Below are positions 24,047 to 36,598 of a stretch of DNA of 64,000 bases, piece after piece; positions within the stretch are counted from its first letter, which is position 1, and the number at the start of each line of letters is the position of its first letter. The DNA is from Linnemannia elongata (Eukaryota; Mortierellomycota; Mortierellomycetes; Mortierellales; Mortierellaceae), in NCBI GenBank assembly GCA_036320915.1, contig JAXBDG010000004.1:2170001-2234000 (forward strand). The letters are read 5' to 3'. The position numbers were made by a program, and so were the translations under genes. The notes under the pieces were generated by a model, which saw only the letters and a list, made by a program, of their open reading frames with translations, searched no databases and was not told where the DNA came from.

Positions 24047-26420
24047 ATGGCAACTTCGGAGGACATTCAGACTCTCATTCTCACCACCCTCGACACCCAG
24101 GGTGCCATCGAGAACACCGACTCCCTCAAGACCGCTGATGGCAACGCTATCCCTTACCTCGCCGTCGTCGGTGTCCTCAACAGTCTCGCCTCCAAGGAGG
24201 TACATCACACCTCTTTTTTTTCACGCCTTGAGCCTGCCTCGATATCTCATGAACTTACAGGAGATGAGCCAACGCCTTCCATCAGTGAAAGGCAATACTA
24301 ATCGAATCAATTACCTTTTGCTGCTCTCTTTCTTTGCATTGAAATACAGATGATCACCTATACCACCATCGAGCGCGATCAGTTCAACCTCACTCAGGAG
24401 GGAAATGAAATCGCCGACTCTGGAAGTCACGAGGCCAAGGTCTTCAACGCCGTCGACCCCGTCAACGGAATTGCTATTGCCGAGCTCGCTGTAAGCAATT
24501 GTAGTCATGGAAAATCAGCCTGTTTAATTGACCCGGATAGTGGACATCAAGCGACAAAGCGACCTTCTATCCGCCACTAACTGTGAACACTTTGATTCGG
24601 TGCATTAATGATGTTAGAAACTTCTCGGTGCTTCTGCCAAGATTGGTCAGGGTAAGGCTTTCAAGAACAAGTGGATCAAGAAGGATGGCGATAAGCTCGT
24701 CCGCGAGGTGAGTGCCGGTCAATTTGCTTTGCTTTGTCAATGACGAGTCATGTTCTTTGTAGCGACAAATGCAATCGCGCAATCGTGGCAAGTGGAATCT
24801 TAACCAGTATGAATTTTCTCAACATGAAAATTCACGATTAGGTCGAGTCCATTGTTGACCAGACTCAGTTGGATGCCCTTGAAATTCGCAACACTGGAAC
24901 TCACTCCAAGCCCGCCACCTTGAAGGATCTCCAGGCTCGTAAGCACGTCGAGAAAGTGTAAGTTCAGGACATGCGCCCTCCAAAACAATTCACCAACAGC
25001 GTGATTTTTGGGATAGTCTTGGGATGCGTCATAATTGACAACTGCTGACTCTGATATGAATTTCCGAAAATCTTCTAGTAAGCTGATCTCATACAAAGTT
25101 GCTAAGGGTCCCAAGTTTGCCTTGAAGATCGAGAAGCAGGCTACCGATTTGACCGCTGAGATGTTGGCTGACGGATCATGGAAGACCCAGACTTTTAAGA
25201 AGTACAACTTTGCTGGAAACCCTCCAGAGGGCGGTCACTTGCATCCTCTCATGAAGGTGCGCGAGGAGTTCCGCAAGATTTTCTTTGAGCTCGGGTATGT
25301 TATCTGGAAGATATTCATTGTAGGTGACATGCAGACATGCATTTGAGAGAACGTGTACTAATATCAACTGTCATTTCTAATGTGAACAGTTTCGAGGAGA
25401 TGCCCACCAACAAGTACGTCGAGTCTTCGTTCTGGAACTTCGACGCCCTTTTCCAGCCCCAGCAGCACCCTGCCCGTGATGCTCACGATACCTTCTTCCT
25501 TCTCGGTATGTCAGGATACCTCTTCAGCACTATCTCCATGCATGGATGCATGAACGGTTGAATTTCCTTTGCTAACGCTCATCCATTTCATGTAATAGAC
25601 CCCGCTACCTCCAGCAACTTCCCCGACAAGGAGTACGTTCAGCGCGTCAAGGAGGTTCACTCTCACGGAGGATATGGCTCGATCGGATATGGATACGACT
25701 GGAAGATTGAGGAGGCTGAAAAGTTGCTCCTTCGTACCCATACTACCTCTGTCTCTTCCAACATGCTCTACCGCCTCGCCCAGGAGACCAAGGCCAGTGG
25801 CTCGTTCAAACCCGCAAAGTTCTTCTCGATCGATCGTGTCTACCGTAACGAGACTGTCGATGCCACCCACTTGGCAGAGTTCCATCAAGTCGAGGGTGTC
25901 ATTGCTGACAAGAACTTGACATTGGGAGATTTGATTGGATTCATGGAGATCTTCTTTGAGAAGATGGGAGTGCCCAACATCAAGTTTAAGCCCGCCTTCA
26001 ACCCTTATACCGAGCCAAGTATGGAAATTTTCTCATGGCACCCTGGTCTTGAGAAGTGGGTCGAACTCGGAAACTCGGGTATGTTCCGTCCCGAGATGTT
26101 GGAGGCCATGGGTCTCGATCCCGATGTCCGCGTCATTGCCTGGGGTCTCGGTTTGGAGCGCCCAACCATGATCAAGTATGGTCTGGATAACATCCGTGAG
26201 GTAAGCACCTAACTATTGCCCTGACATTTTGTTTCATCTACTACTATTGTCTATTGGTTTGCATTAGAGACTTTACTAATACATTACCACCATTTGTATT
26301 TTGATATAATAGCTGTTGGGACACAAGGTTGACTTGGATATGATCCAGTCTAACCCTGCCTGCAGATTGGACAAGAAGATGGGCAAGGAGTTGGTCGGCA
26401 AAGATGCTGTTGATGCTTAA
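24047..26420 (+). CDS. FRS2: Phenylalanine--tRNA ligase alpha subunit, cytosolic
   Basis: Catalytic subunit of the cytosolic alpha2-beta2 enzyme that charges tRNA-Phe. Eight exons: 24047-24199, 24350-24490, 24618-24707, 24842-24957, 25079-25294, 25390-25505, 25599-26200 and 26313-26420, giving 513 residues, close to the eukaryotic norm of about 500. The N-terminal 200 residues carry the helix-turn-helix-type modules of eukaryotic alpha subunits. The class II core follows, with [36 protein letters not shown], motif 2 ([20 protein letters not shown]), [20 protein letters not shown] and motif 3 ([20 protein letters not shown]). The start ATG sits in ACCATGG. AATAAA at 26470-26475 lies 50 nt after the stop. 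An intact housekeeping gene. Confidence 0.97.
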
Positions 26421-26978
26421 ACAAAGCCTTGGAGAGTGAAGATGTCGGTGTAGACGAAGATGGACGAAAAATAAACTATCGAGAAACGCATACACATACA
26501 CGTTCATTCACCCATGCGCCTGATTCATTGGCTACGATACAATGGAGGCTTCTATTCCTTTACTCGCCGTGAAGTATCCACACCTACCACAACTAGATCA
26601 ACAAGCAGACAAGAAAGAACGCGAATAGGAAAAATTGAAATTGAAGTTCAATTGAAGTTCACACAACTAAGCATGGGGACGCGTGCCTCGCATCTGACAG
26701 ACCTGCACGTCACACAGGCGCACAAGCAAGCACCTCCGTTATCCCCCCCCTCTTTACCCCCTTTCCCTCGGAGGTAGGTTGCTCTTTTCTTTTCTTTTTT
26801 TTTTTTTTTCCTTTTATTCTTCTTCATCGCCATTCACTCTCTCCCTCCTTCGGCACTCTTTTCCCACTTCTTATTCCGACAGAAAGTGGCACACACATCC
26901 TGTCAAAACCTTACCGCCTCAAAAAATATCCCTCAGTTGAAACAGCGACTTCTATACAGGAGAGAGAAAAAAAAATAA
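26421..26978. other. Spacer with Phe-tRNA synthetase 3' end and lipin promoter
   Basis: Contains a candidate AATAAA polyadenylation signal (26470-26475) and a C/T-rich block near 26740-26860 that is probably the lipin leader. No gene seen. Confidence 0.5.
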
Positions 26979-29900
26979 ATGCAGTCTGTCGGAAGTTTCT
27001 TTTCGACGGTCTCAAAGTTCTACAATGAGATCAACCCGGCAACACTCTCGGGAGCGATTGATGTCGTGGTGGTCGAGCAGGCTAATGGCGACTTGGCCTG
27101 TTCGCCCTTCCATGTCCGGTTCGGCAAACTCAGTATTCTTCGCCCTCAGGAGAAAGTTGTAAGCGTGAACAACGCCTTTTTTTTTTTTTTTTTTTTTTTT
27201 GTGAAGGTGCTTATTTTTGTTTGGGTTCAATTGCCGCCTAGGCTCGGCTCAGAAAGCGAGTGTATATAAAAAACCAAGGGCCATCTATGGGCTGGAGACA
27301 CTTATTGCCTTGAAAGTAACATCATGTTTCGGTTGCTATGTCTTCTTTCTGTGTGTGATAGGTAGAGGTGACGATTAACGGAAGGGTGGTCGACTTCCCG
27401 ATGAAAGTCGGCGATGCAGGGGAGGCGTTCTTTGTGTTTGAAACGGAACAGGAAGTGCCCGAGGAGTTTGCCACATCACCCCTCGCAGGACCATCCTCGC
27501 CCGATAAAGTCGAAGACGAGATTGATTTCCTAGACCTGGCTCAGGGGGAGGTTGGCCATGTCACAACACAGCCTAACGACCAAGGTAAAACCACATATTC
27601 GTTTCACCTAAGAAACAAACAATAGAACGCGCTGCGGGAGGCTGGCTACTGATGGACGGACGAACGGACTGAATGACCAGGATAACGAGGTATACTTTGA
27701 GCGAACTACTGTGTCTAATCTCAAATGTCACTAACAACAACCGCTGTATACTTTTATGCGTTCTCTCTCCATCTTCCCGTTGTTCAAATAGACGCAGGCT
27801 ATGTGAGCGCACACAGTGGACACGGGTCAGAGTTCGAGGAGGACGAACAAGAGTTCCCCTCGCCGCCTCCAGCCAAGCGGCAGACCTATGCTTCGGCTGT
27901 AAACTTCGGCAGCAACAGCCACGGGACGGGTCAACCCCGGATGAGGATAGAGGGGCAAGCCTCGGTTGAAGGCGTGTTTGAACATTCGGAGCACAGAGTC
28001 ACCATCAACGGGAAACATCACATTGTGAGGAGAAAAGCGCATGAATCGCACAGACGGTACTCAGTCTCGATCTCCTTGCCGTGTTCACCCGTCCTAAAGC
28101 CGCACGATATCATGGAAAATTTCCAGCCTGTCGATTCCGCAGGACCATTCGGTGACGATGCCAATACCCATGCTCACTTTGGGTACCAGCCCTCTACACC
28201 TGTTGTTTCTTCCGATGGCACCAACGGTAGCAGTCAGTTCCTGAGTCCACCGCACAAAGATGATGTGATTATGGACATGACTGGATACAAAACGGACGAC
28301 TCGGTGGAGACTGACCTGGAGTCGGATGATCCCTCAGCGGGAGCAGATGCATCCAAGAGTAGCCCGCATACTCAGAGAAGGAGGAAGCGAGTTGCTCGAA
28401 GGAACATGGGATTGTCACCCTCAGGAGCAACAACAAAGGTCGGACATGAACCAACAGAAGAAGTCAAGGAGACCGATCCACGTTTGCCCTCGCGTCCTAT
28501 TCAAAACATGTTTCATCGCAAGGGACCTGCCCCTTACCGCGTCAAACGCTCCTGCTCTCTCCCTAACGTATTGGAGCCACGTAAGTCAACAATAGTCATT
28601 GTGTTCATGTTTTCAAAGAGTATTTTTGTCCACGCGTTCTTTGCCCATTGCTGACGTTACTGTGCATGTTGTCCATAGCCGAGGTACTGGAAGGTCCATT
28701 GCCTGGTGAACTGGAATCTAGAGGGCCTTCTCCAGCAGCAGAAGGAGTCAGCGCGGTGCTTGGACAGCCCGATGCGGACGCATCAGGCAATAGCAGCTCA
28801 GCAAATTCGTCGCCTCCACCGACACTGGGTGGCCAACATGAGCACCACCCACAACGCCATCACCGCCACCACCATCACCGTGACGAAGGAAAGAGAGGCC
28901 ATCCTCGTCGCCACTCTCACAAGCCTTCGCAGCAGTTACAGAAACCATCAGTACCGAGGCAGAACGCCGCTCTCAGCGCACTTAGTGACACCGAGCTGGA
29001 GGTAGGTGGCCATCGATCGCGAGAATGCAAACCGCTGAAAATTAGTTGTTCAGATCACGCTAACCTTTGGAATTGTGATATTTTCGGCGAAATAGTACCA
29101 AACACCAAGGACAGCCAAGGCTACTCAGGATTCAGAGTGGTCATGGGGATGGGGAAGTCTTCCAGTCAAGAATGATAGCTTGGAGAGCATTGTTGATGCA
29201 GATCAGAAGGGTCAGCACTCCACCCATGTGTCGATCGATATCCCTGCGGCTCCAAAACCTGTCCTGAACGAGATCGAAATTGAAGGAGAGATGTATAGAG
29301 TCGCCATCAGCCTGTGTCCCGGAGACGAGTTTGGCAAGGATGTGGTACGATTTCAACGACATTGCCTTTTGAATCCACGTTACTTGTGCTGATTGAACCC
29401 TCTCATTGACGACCTTGCATGACTCCTTTAATGATGTACTGGTTTTTAGGTTGCAAGCGAAGCATTGTTTGCTACACACCAGGTTACCTTTGAGGAGTTT
29501 GGAAAGGACCCCCTCAAGATTCTCAACAACAAAAGTCTGGTCTGCCTCATCAACGACAGGTAAAACAACTTCGTACAAAGTATGTTTGATCAAATTTGGT
29601 GGCAAAAGCTTACTCGAGTCACTTTGATTGTCATGAGATAGATACTTTACATGGGCAGCTGCAGGTCCTTATTTGGCGTCATTAATGCTCTTCCGGAAAC
29701 CTCTCTCAGACGAAACACTGCATCAGCTCTCAGTCAAAGACTCGAGACACCTCTCTGACAGATATCAGGCACGAGAGCAACCGACAAGATTCGGGGTACT
29801 GTCCAGATGGTTGCGTGGATCCCCGACTGCGAACCAGCTGAGTGCTATAGAACAAGGTCACCTTAGACGCCCTTCGGGATCCGACGACGCTTTACCTCTC

Positions 29901-32186
29901 CAGCAACCAGATGAAGTACCTACACAATCATTGCTTTACTATCCTTGCCTCAGTATGTAAGTTGTGCCGTTCATTAACACACGAAATTCCTCTCACGTTT
30001 TAGGAGGGAGATGAAGTGAAGCAAGAGGCAAAGCCCAAGTCAGAGACAGAAATGCACTTGAATATTGACAAGGAGCCAATGACACGGAGCACCTCTATGC
30101 CAATACAACGTTCCAAGTCAGTGGGGTCAGACAACAGTGCAACAGACCAGGCGCACACTCCAGAACCTAATAATCAGGCTACCAAGCGTTACGCCAAGAC
30201 TCTTCGCCTTACCTCTGATCAGCTGGTATGTGCTCTCGCTTGTAGGATACCTTGACCTAGCTCAAGTGAAGCCGCAGTTTGTACTCACCTGTGAATTGTT
30301 GCCTCATGTTCTTTCATTAGAAATCGCTCAACTTAAAGAAGGGTGCGAACACACTGACTTTCTCTGTCACGTCAAGCTACCAAGGCAAGGCTATTTGTTC
30401 AGCAAAGCTGTTCCTGTGGGATCACGACTATCAAGTGGTCATCTCGGATATCGACGGCACCATCACTAAATCGGATGCTCTTGGACACATCTTCACGATG
30501 GCCGGTAAAGATTGGACCCACACTGGTGTGGCCAAACTCTACACGGATATTACCAACAATGGCTATCATATCTTGTACCTGACTTCCCGTGCGATCGGTC
30601 AGGCAGACTACACCAGAAAGTATCTGAAGAACGTCGAGCAGGACAACTACTATCTCCCTGATGGTCCGGTCATCATGAGTCCCGATCGATTAATGACCGC
30701 ATTCCACAGGTACCCATGATGACGGTGTCAATGCAATTCTTGCTAGGGTGCACAGCTATGGACATTTATTCACATGATCCATTCTTTCTTTCTTCGAGAA
30801 CATTAGAGAAGTGATAATGAGGAAGCCAGAAGAGTTCAAGATGGCTTGTTTACGTGACATTCGGCGCCTGTTTGAGGATCGTAATCCCTTCTATGCTGGA
30901 TTTGGCAACCGGATTACCGATGCCATGTCGTATCGAAGCGTGAACGTTCCTTCGTCGAGGATCTTTACCATCGACTCCGGTGGTGAGGTCAAGCTAGAAC
31001 TCCTTAGCAGCTACAAGTCTTCGTAAGTTCGCCGCCTGCTTTTTGCTTGATGCAGATCGTATAATTTTAATAGTGTCTTAAAGAATCCAGCTAACTCCAT
31101 CGCTTGTGTATCTCTGATAGGTATCTGGCTTTGAACGATTTGGTGAATGAGATCTTTCCCGGAATGCGCCATGCACCAGAGTTTAACGACTGGAACTTCT
31201 GGAAGCCTGCGATGCCGACGATCGATCTGCCTATGGCGCCTTCATCGCAACCGACATTGCCGTCTAATCTTACCAACCCTGGCTCTTTTAACAGCGGAGG
31301 AGCACCAGGACGACTAGGCGTAATTCGCAGCTTTACTAGTTCATTGACATCTTCTGCCTCTGGGTCTCTGAAGAAGAGACCTTCCATCCCAACATTCAGC
31401 TCGTCTCCTGTACCGGCCACCTCTCCACCTGCATCCTCTCCGCTCTCCAGTAATTCAATGACGGCGTCTTCTCCCCCGCTCCCACCATCCTCGGCACCGG
31501 CAGGGTTGCAGATCGCTGATAGGACAAGACGACTATCGTTGTCACTGATGAAGTATGGAGGAAGCTACACTACGTCTGCGTCAACGACGAATATTACTGC
31601 CTCTTCGTCCATGACCCAGGTGTCCAATGATCAGATGTCATCCTCTCCTCCGCCGTCACATTCAGAGACTTTGGCTCCTCACCAGAATGCACGATCCCGC
31701 GGCATGTCTATGACAACCTTGTCATCGCCCGCATATGTGCCGTCAAATCTCGGAACTTCGCCCCCGACGACTTCCTCAACTCTGAGTAGTGAAGTACATC
31801 CACTCGATATCCCGACAGTGAGGAAAGCATCCAGTTTCTCGGTTTCGCCGCCTCAATTGGCGAGTCGACTCACCGAGACTGTAATTCCTTTCCTGAGAGG
31901 GCGGTCTTCCCGATCTGAGCAGGGCCAGCAACAGCAGCAGCAGGATGTTGATGCTGAGATTCACCAGCACCACGATCAAACTCTTCCGAGTACAGATGAT
32001 TACTCCGAGGGTACCATTGTGGAGCAGCAGTATGAAGACGAATATGAGGGCTACTCGGGTGACCATTATGATGCTGGCGAGGAGGGTGGAGAGTATGAAG
32101 AGTATGAGTATGGCGACGATGAGGAGGAGTTGGACGGTGATCTTGAGGATGATGTTGAGCTGAACATTGATGCGCCCTTCCTGTAG
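26979..32186 (+). CDS. PAH1: Lipin-type phosphatidate phosphatase (Pah1/Smp2-like)
   Basis: Mg-dependent phosphatase making diacylglycerol from phosphatidate, setting the balance between storage lipid and membrane phospholipid. Eleven exons: 26979-27158, 27362-27584, 27792-28580, 28679-29001, 29096-29344, 29450-29559, 29642-29915, 30004-30225, 30321-30709, 30807-31022 and 31121-32186, giving 1346 residues. The N-LIP domain starts [20 protein letters not shown] and has the amphipathic helix that binds membranes. WSWGWGSLP lies near residue 520. The C-LIP HAD domain has the catalytic DIDGT at 833-837, then [19 protein letters not shown] and [13 protein letters not shown]. The tail (about 1040-1346) is Ser/Pro-rich and ends acidic ([19 protein letters not shown] type). 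The 29915/30004 junction uses a weak GTACCT donor chosen to keep phase; other junctions are ordinary. A T24 run sits in intron 1. Confidence 0.95.
27177..27200. repeat. T24 homopolymer in lipin intron 1
   Basis: About 24 T residues within the first intron (27159-27361) of the lipin gene. Confidence 0.85.
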
Positions 32187-32521
32187 ATACTTCTTCCCCT
32201 TCCTTTCCTTCGTTCTTTTGCTGTTAGTCTATTGTGCTTTTGTCCTTGTTCTTTCTCTTTTTGTTGTTTTCGATGTGTTCCCTTCAATCGTCATTGCTGC
32301 GACATAAAAGTGACTCCTGACGCTATGCATTTGCGTGTCTCTTTGTCCAGTTAATTTGGATGCCGATTTATTTTTTGTTGATACAGATGATGAAGGTGGG
32401 TACAGTTGACAATGAGAGTTGGGGTGTTGTTGGTGTTGGTGGCGAAGTCGAATGCTCTCCTTGCTCGTTTTACCAACGAGAGAAGTCTAGTGATAGTAAC
32501 GCGATAGAAGCCGACCGTTAG

Positions 32522-33065
32522 TCATAAAGATGTCGAATCATCACCATCGCCGCAGTCAAAATCGAAATTACCCATCCCTGTCCACATCTCCACATCGCTG
32601 TCTTCTTCATCGACCAGTTCCTCTTCATAAGCTGCCTTTGCACGTCCCACCGCCAGATACAAAATTGAGTTTTCAATTGACCTCTCATTTCCATCCAGTA
32701 TGTCTCCAAGGTTACCTTCGGTCTTGTAACGACCAGTCTTGTCAAGGAACTCAGTCTGGGCGCAAACATTACACCTCCAAGGGAAGAGCTTAGAGGCCTC
32801 ACGTTCCATGATGAGGTTTCCGCAGTGAGCACGGTCGTGTGGACAAGAGTTGCATTTCTGGTAATAGACGTGGAATTCCTCAAAGTGCTTCTTGTCCTTG
32901 GAGCAGAGGTATTTGTCGTGGACGCGCCAGCACCTATATGAAGGAGGGGTTCGAAAGGAGCGGCGAGAGGGAGAGTTAGTTCGAGTGTGCGCATATATGT
33001 ACTTGTAGCGGTGATGTACCAGAGGGTTGGTGATGGTGGCGTTTGAGAGATGCCATTACTTACAT
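32522..33065 (-). CDS. Small Cys-rich protein with a start codon split by an intron
   Basis: I do not recognise a named family. On the minus strand exon 2 (32933-32522) opens in frame with TGCTGGCGCGTC after the acceptor ATAG. The only joining donor that restores an initiator is GTAAGT at 33063, so A and T of the start codon lie at 33065-33064 and the G at 32933. The product is 137 residues: MCWRVHDKYLC at the start, CNSC at 28-31, HC at 37-38, CNVC at 55-58, then an acidic tail with FDFDCGDGDD near the end. The paired CxxC motifs suggest zinc binding. The MCxRV...C opening resembles small Cys-rich proteins predicted in many fungi; this is a loose impression. It diverges from the PHO13-like gene across 218 nt. 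No other in-frame ATG gives a comparable product. Confidence 0.65.
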
Positions 33066-33283
33066 GGTTGTATGGTGGTAGTGTGAATGTGTGTGTGTGA
33101 AAGAAGAAGGGAACACTTCGTTTCTTTTTTTCTTTTCAAGTGAATAAACAACGATCGAGTGACTGTTAAACGGTCAATTGAGAGTACTACTTAACGGAGT
33201 TCAGAGCGGCATGCGTACCTTTTACATTCTCTCTTTTCAACTCTACCTTTCCCTCATTCACCGACAGACAACTACACATCGCC

Positions 33284-34919
33284 ATGCCATCGACTACAAC
33301 TGTCCCTCAGAAACTCACCACTGTCGACCAGTACAAGACCTTCCTCGACAAATACGACACCTTCCTCCTCGACTGTGATGGTAACCCCTTTGTTTCTTTT
33401 TACTTCGCAGTTTGCTCCTTCGCCTACCTTTTCTTCTTTCTGTCCTCGGGCCATTACGACAAAGGTTCAACGGTCGTCTGTCTTTGTCCGCAGTATTAAT
33501 ACTAATTCGCCTTGATTGATATCCTTTTCTTCCTTTAGGTGTTCTCTGGCACGGAAGCCATGTTCTTGACGGAATCCTCGACACTGTCAAGTTCCTTCGT
33601 GAGAATGGTATGTCACAATGAATCGCTATTTGTTGGGCGTTGTGCTATCTTATCAACCAATTCAACCGACCAACCAACCAAAAAAAAAAAAACAAAAAAG
33701 TCCATTAAATCATTTTGTGCAAATCGGATGATCTCATTGTCCCACGTCTTAAACCCGAGGTCTTGGGATACAAATCAAGTCGACCTCTGCCCTCCCTCGA
33801 TCTACCTTTCTTGTACCTCCTCGTCCCCTCTAAAACACACATACCTAACATACATTAATTCTTTCTTTCTTCATGCTTCCTACCACAAATAGGAAAGCAA
33901 CTGGTGTTCGTGACCAACAACAGCACACTGTCCCGCAAGAACTATGTGAAAAAGTTTGAAAAGTTGGGTATCCATGCCTCGGAGAAAGACATCTTCAGCT
34001 CGTCTTTTGCCACAGCCGTCTACCTCCGCAATATCCTCAACTTCCCCAAGGACAAGCGTGTCTTTGTCATTGGCGAGTCTGGAATCGTCGATGAGCTCAA
34101 GGAGGTTGGCATCGAGACCTGCGGCGCCAGCGTAAGTTATCTTTTCTACCTTGTGGCCAACTTGTGCCCTGTTTACTCTCTCACACTTGTATCACGAATG
34201 GATATCAATTGGGCATTCTGACTAACCCACAAGCCTCGCCTCTTCTTTTTTTTATGCTATGTTAACGGGCGTAATTTTTTACAAACAGGAGGATACGGGC
34301 GTTGTTATGGCTCACGGAGATTTCGGCTCGATCGAGCAGGACCCAACGATCGGCGCAGTCGTCTGTGGATTCGATATCAACATCAACTACCGCAAACTCG
34401 CAAAGGCATTCACTTACCTCAACAACAAGGAACAGAACGCCCACTTCATTCTTACGAATGATGATTCTACTTTCCCAGCACCTAATGGTGTCTTCCCAGG
34501 AACTGGCTCGTTGTGCCAGCCTTTGGTTGCGGCTTTGAAGAGACAGCCTATGGTTATGGGTAAACCTAACCAGCCCATGTTGGACTGCTTCTTCTCCAAG
34601 TAAGTTTTTGTATCTGTTATCTCTGATACTCAAGAAATGGGGTGCACTGCTTCGCATTGCTTGTAAGATAGTCACAATTAATCCTCATTCTCAAATTCTT
34701 CCATATCCCTCTAGCTACCACACGGACCCAGCAAGGACATGCATGGTTGGAGACCGCCTGGACACGGATATCGCATTCGGCGCCAACGGCAACATTGCAA
34801 CCTTGATGGTCTTGACGGGTGTGTCGACCGAAGAGGAGGCCGTCGACCCTAACCAGCCCATCAAGCCCTTGTATATCATCGAGAGCTTTGGCGAGTTTGC
34901 CAAGGTCGGACAGCAGTAA
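33284..34919 (+). CDS. PHO13: HAD-family phosphatase, PHO13/phosphoglycolate phosphatase-like
   Basis: Class IIA HAD phosphatase of the p-nitrophenylphosphatase group, known to act as a metabolite-repair enzyme on 2-phosphoglycolate and related side products. Exons: 33284-33380, 33539-33607, 33893-34131, 34289-34599 and 34715-34919, giving 306 residues (yeast Pho13 is 312). All four HAD motifs are visible: DCDG with nucleophile D30 and acid D32, VTNNSTLSRKNY (motif II), MGKPNQPMLD with the conserved Lys (motif III) and MVGDRLDTDIAFGANG (motif IV). The C2 cap lies between II and III (VVCGFDININYRKLAKAF). The start ATG follows a C/T-rich leader. Intact cytosolic housekeeping gene. Confidence 0.95.
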
Positions 34920-35150
34920 TTGCGCATGCAACATAGAAACTTAATCGTAATATATAGACATGTTTATAGAAGAAGATTGAAATAGTACTATTCTCCTCCA
35001 CGAAGATGCTGTTTCTTGTGGTCTGCGGCGCTGACCATATCCTTCTGCGACCAGATCCCAATCTTATTTTTCCTATTTGGAAGCAAGTTTATGAATAGTT
35101 TTAGTAGGTGGAAACTGGCGCAAGGGGTCTGATTTCAATTCATGATCCGT

Positions 35151-36401
35151 TCAATGCGACATGTTATCATACTTGGCTTTGTTCTCGATCTTTTCGAATT
35201 CTTTGAGGAGTCCTCCATATTGCGATCCGGCCTGTCGATAGATTTGTCCGTATCCGACCTTGAGAAGCTCCTTGCTGACGTTCTTCTTGGGGAGGAATGG
35301 CAAAAATCCTGGGTACCATGCCATCGAAACCTACAGTCCGTTGTAAAGAATGAAGCCATGCAGGTTAAATATTTAGTAGACACATATTGTCTTTTTCCTC
35401 CCAGTATCATGGAGTAAGAGCTGACACGACGATAGTGCAAGATAGGTTTGAGAAACGTACGACGCGCTCGTATCGGTCCTTGGCGTAAGGTTGGACAGTA
35501 ACGTTCTTGCCTAGCAATTCTTTCCGGAGCCAAGCCAACGACTCGGCTGAGAAGGGTTGTGCTGGCATCCCGAAATGTGCTCCCTAATGGATATTAGAGT
35601 CAGTGAGTGCAAAAGGCTGTGTGAGCGTAGTGATCCCTGTTTCGTTCTGGATGTTAGATAGCCACTGAAAAGGTTGAAATAGACGGCAGTAGGTGCCAAG
35701 AAGTACCTCAGGGGCATCAACTCCTGCAAGACGGATGTGCAATGTCTGGTCCTTGAGGGCTACGAAAAATAGTGAAGCCAGATGTCAAAAAATGTCAATT
35801 GGTCTCCCTGTGTTTAAAAGAGCACCCTTGTTTCTTGTGTCACAAATCGATGCATCCTCCTCGCATAACGGTCAAAAATCTGATCATCGCTGTAGGTATT
35901 ACCTTTGGTGCCTGAGGGAACATGCCTCAACCACCCCCACCCAGCCCAAATACCACCCGGGGTATGATAGAACCGGAAATTATCCGAGTCGCCCACACTG
36001 GTGACTCTTCCTTTCAGGATCCGTTTCCCCTTCAACATGTTGGGTGTTAAATAAGCGGCCGAGGGAATCCTGCGAAGATTCTTTCTATAAAACAAAACTG
36101 CTGTCGTAGCGACTCCAAAGACGGCGGATGCGATCAGGTAGGGTTCGAGCGAAGGGGGGATAGTGATGGGTGCTGGCGGTAATGGTGGAAGGTCCAGGCT
36201 GAGGTCTTTGGATGCGGTTTTGAGGGCGCGTTCTGCGGTTTGGATATCTTGTTCGAGGTGTTGTTTTGTGGAGGCGAGGAAGGCCTTTGCGTCCTCGCCG
36301 GCGTGCTCGAGGGTATCTAGCGCCGAGGATACGGTTGCTGATGGGGTATCAACTTTGTCGCTGGACTTGCTGGAGGATGAGGAGCTGAATGGCCACACCA
36401 T
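35151..36401 (-). CDS. LCL3: Membrane-anchored SNase-domain nuclease, LCL3-like
   Basis: Staphylococcal-nuclease-fold protein related to fungal Lcl3, a predicted mitochondrial or ER membrane endonuclease. Minus-strand exons: 36401-35903, 35759-35707, 35583-35461 and 35330-35151, giving 284 residues (yeast Lcl3 274). The Ser-rich N-terminus ([11 protein letters not shown]) and a helical region precede one membrane helix near residues 90-110 ([18 protein letters not shown]), then the typical [16 protein letters not shown] linker. The SNase fold follows: [47 protein letters not shown] and KDRYERVV. The catalytic Arg-Glu-Arg pattern looks complete. Its start lies 197 nt from that of NRDE2, so the two share a compact bidirectional promoter. 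Confidence 0.92.
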
Positions 36402-36598
36402 GGTGAATTGTTGGGGAAAAGGGAGGAAGGAAAGGAGAAGTTGAATGTCAGTCTGCCCCTACCTTCGCGTTTTCTTGTCTGCTCAGGTACCACACGTGAT
36501 GTCCACGTCCATTTTTTTACCGCGGTATTTTTTACGCTCATTTTTCGTTCTTCTGCCTCTTTGTCGTCGTTGTTCATTCGCTGCCAATTTCCTTCCCA

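Noticed and set aside
32518..32994. 158-residue minus-strand frame with Thr/Arg-rich sequence
   Set aside because: Out of phase with the Cys-rich protein and lacks its CxxC pattern; a frame shadow.
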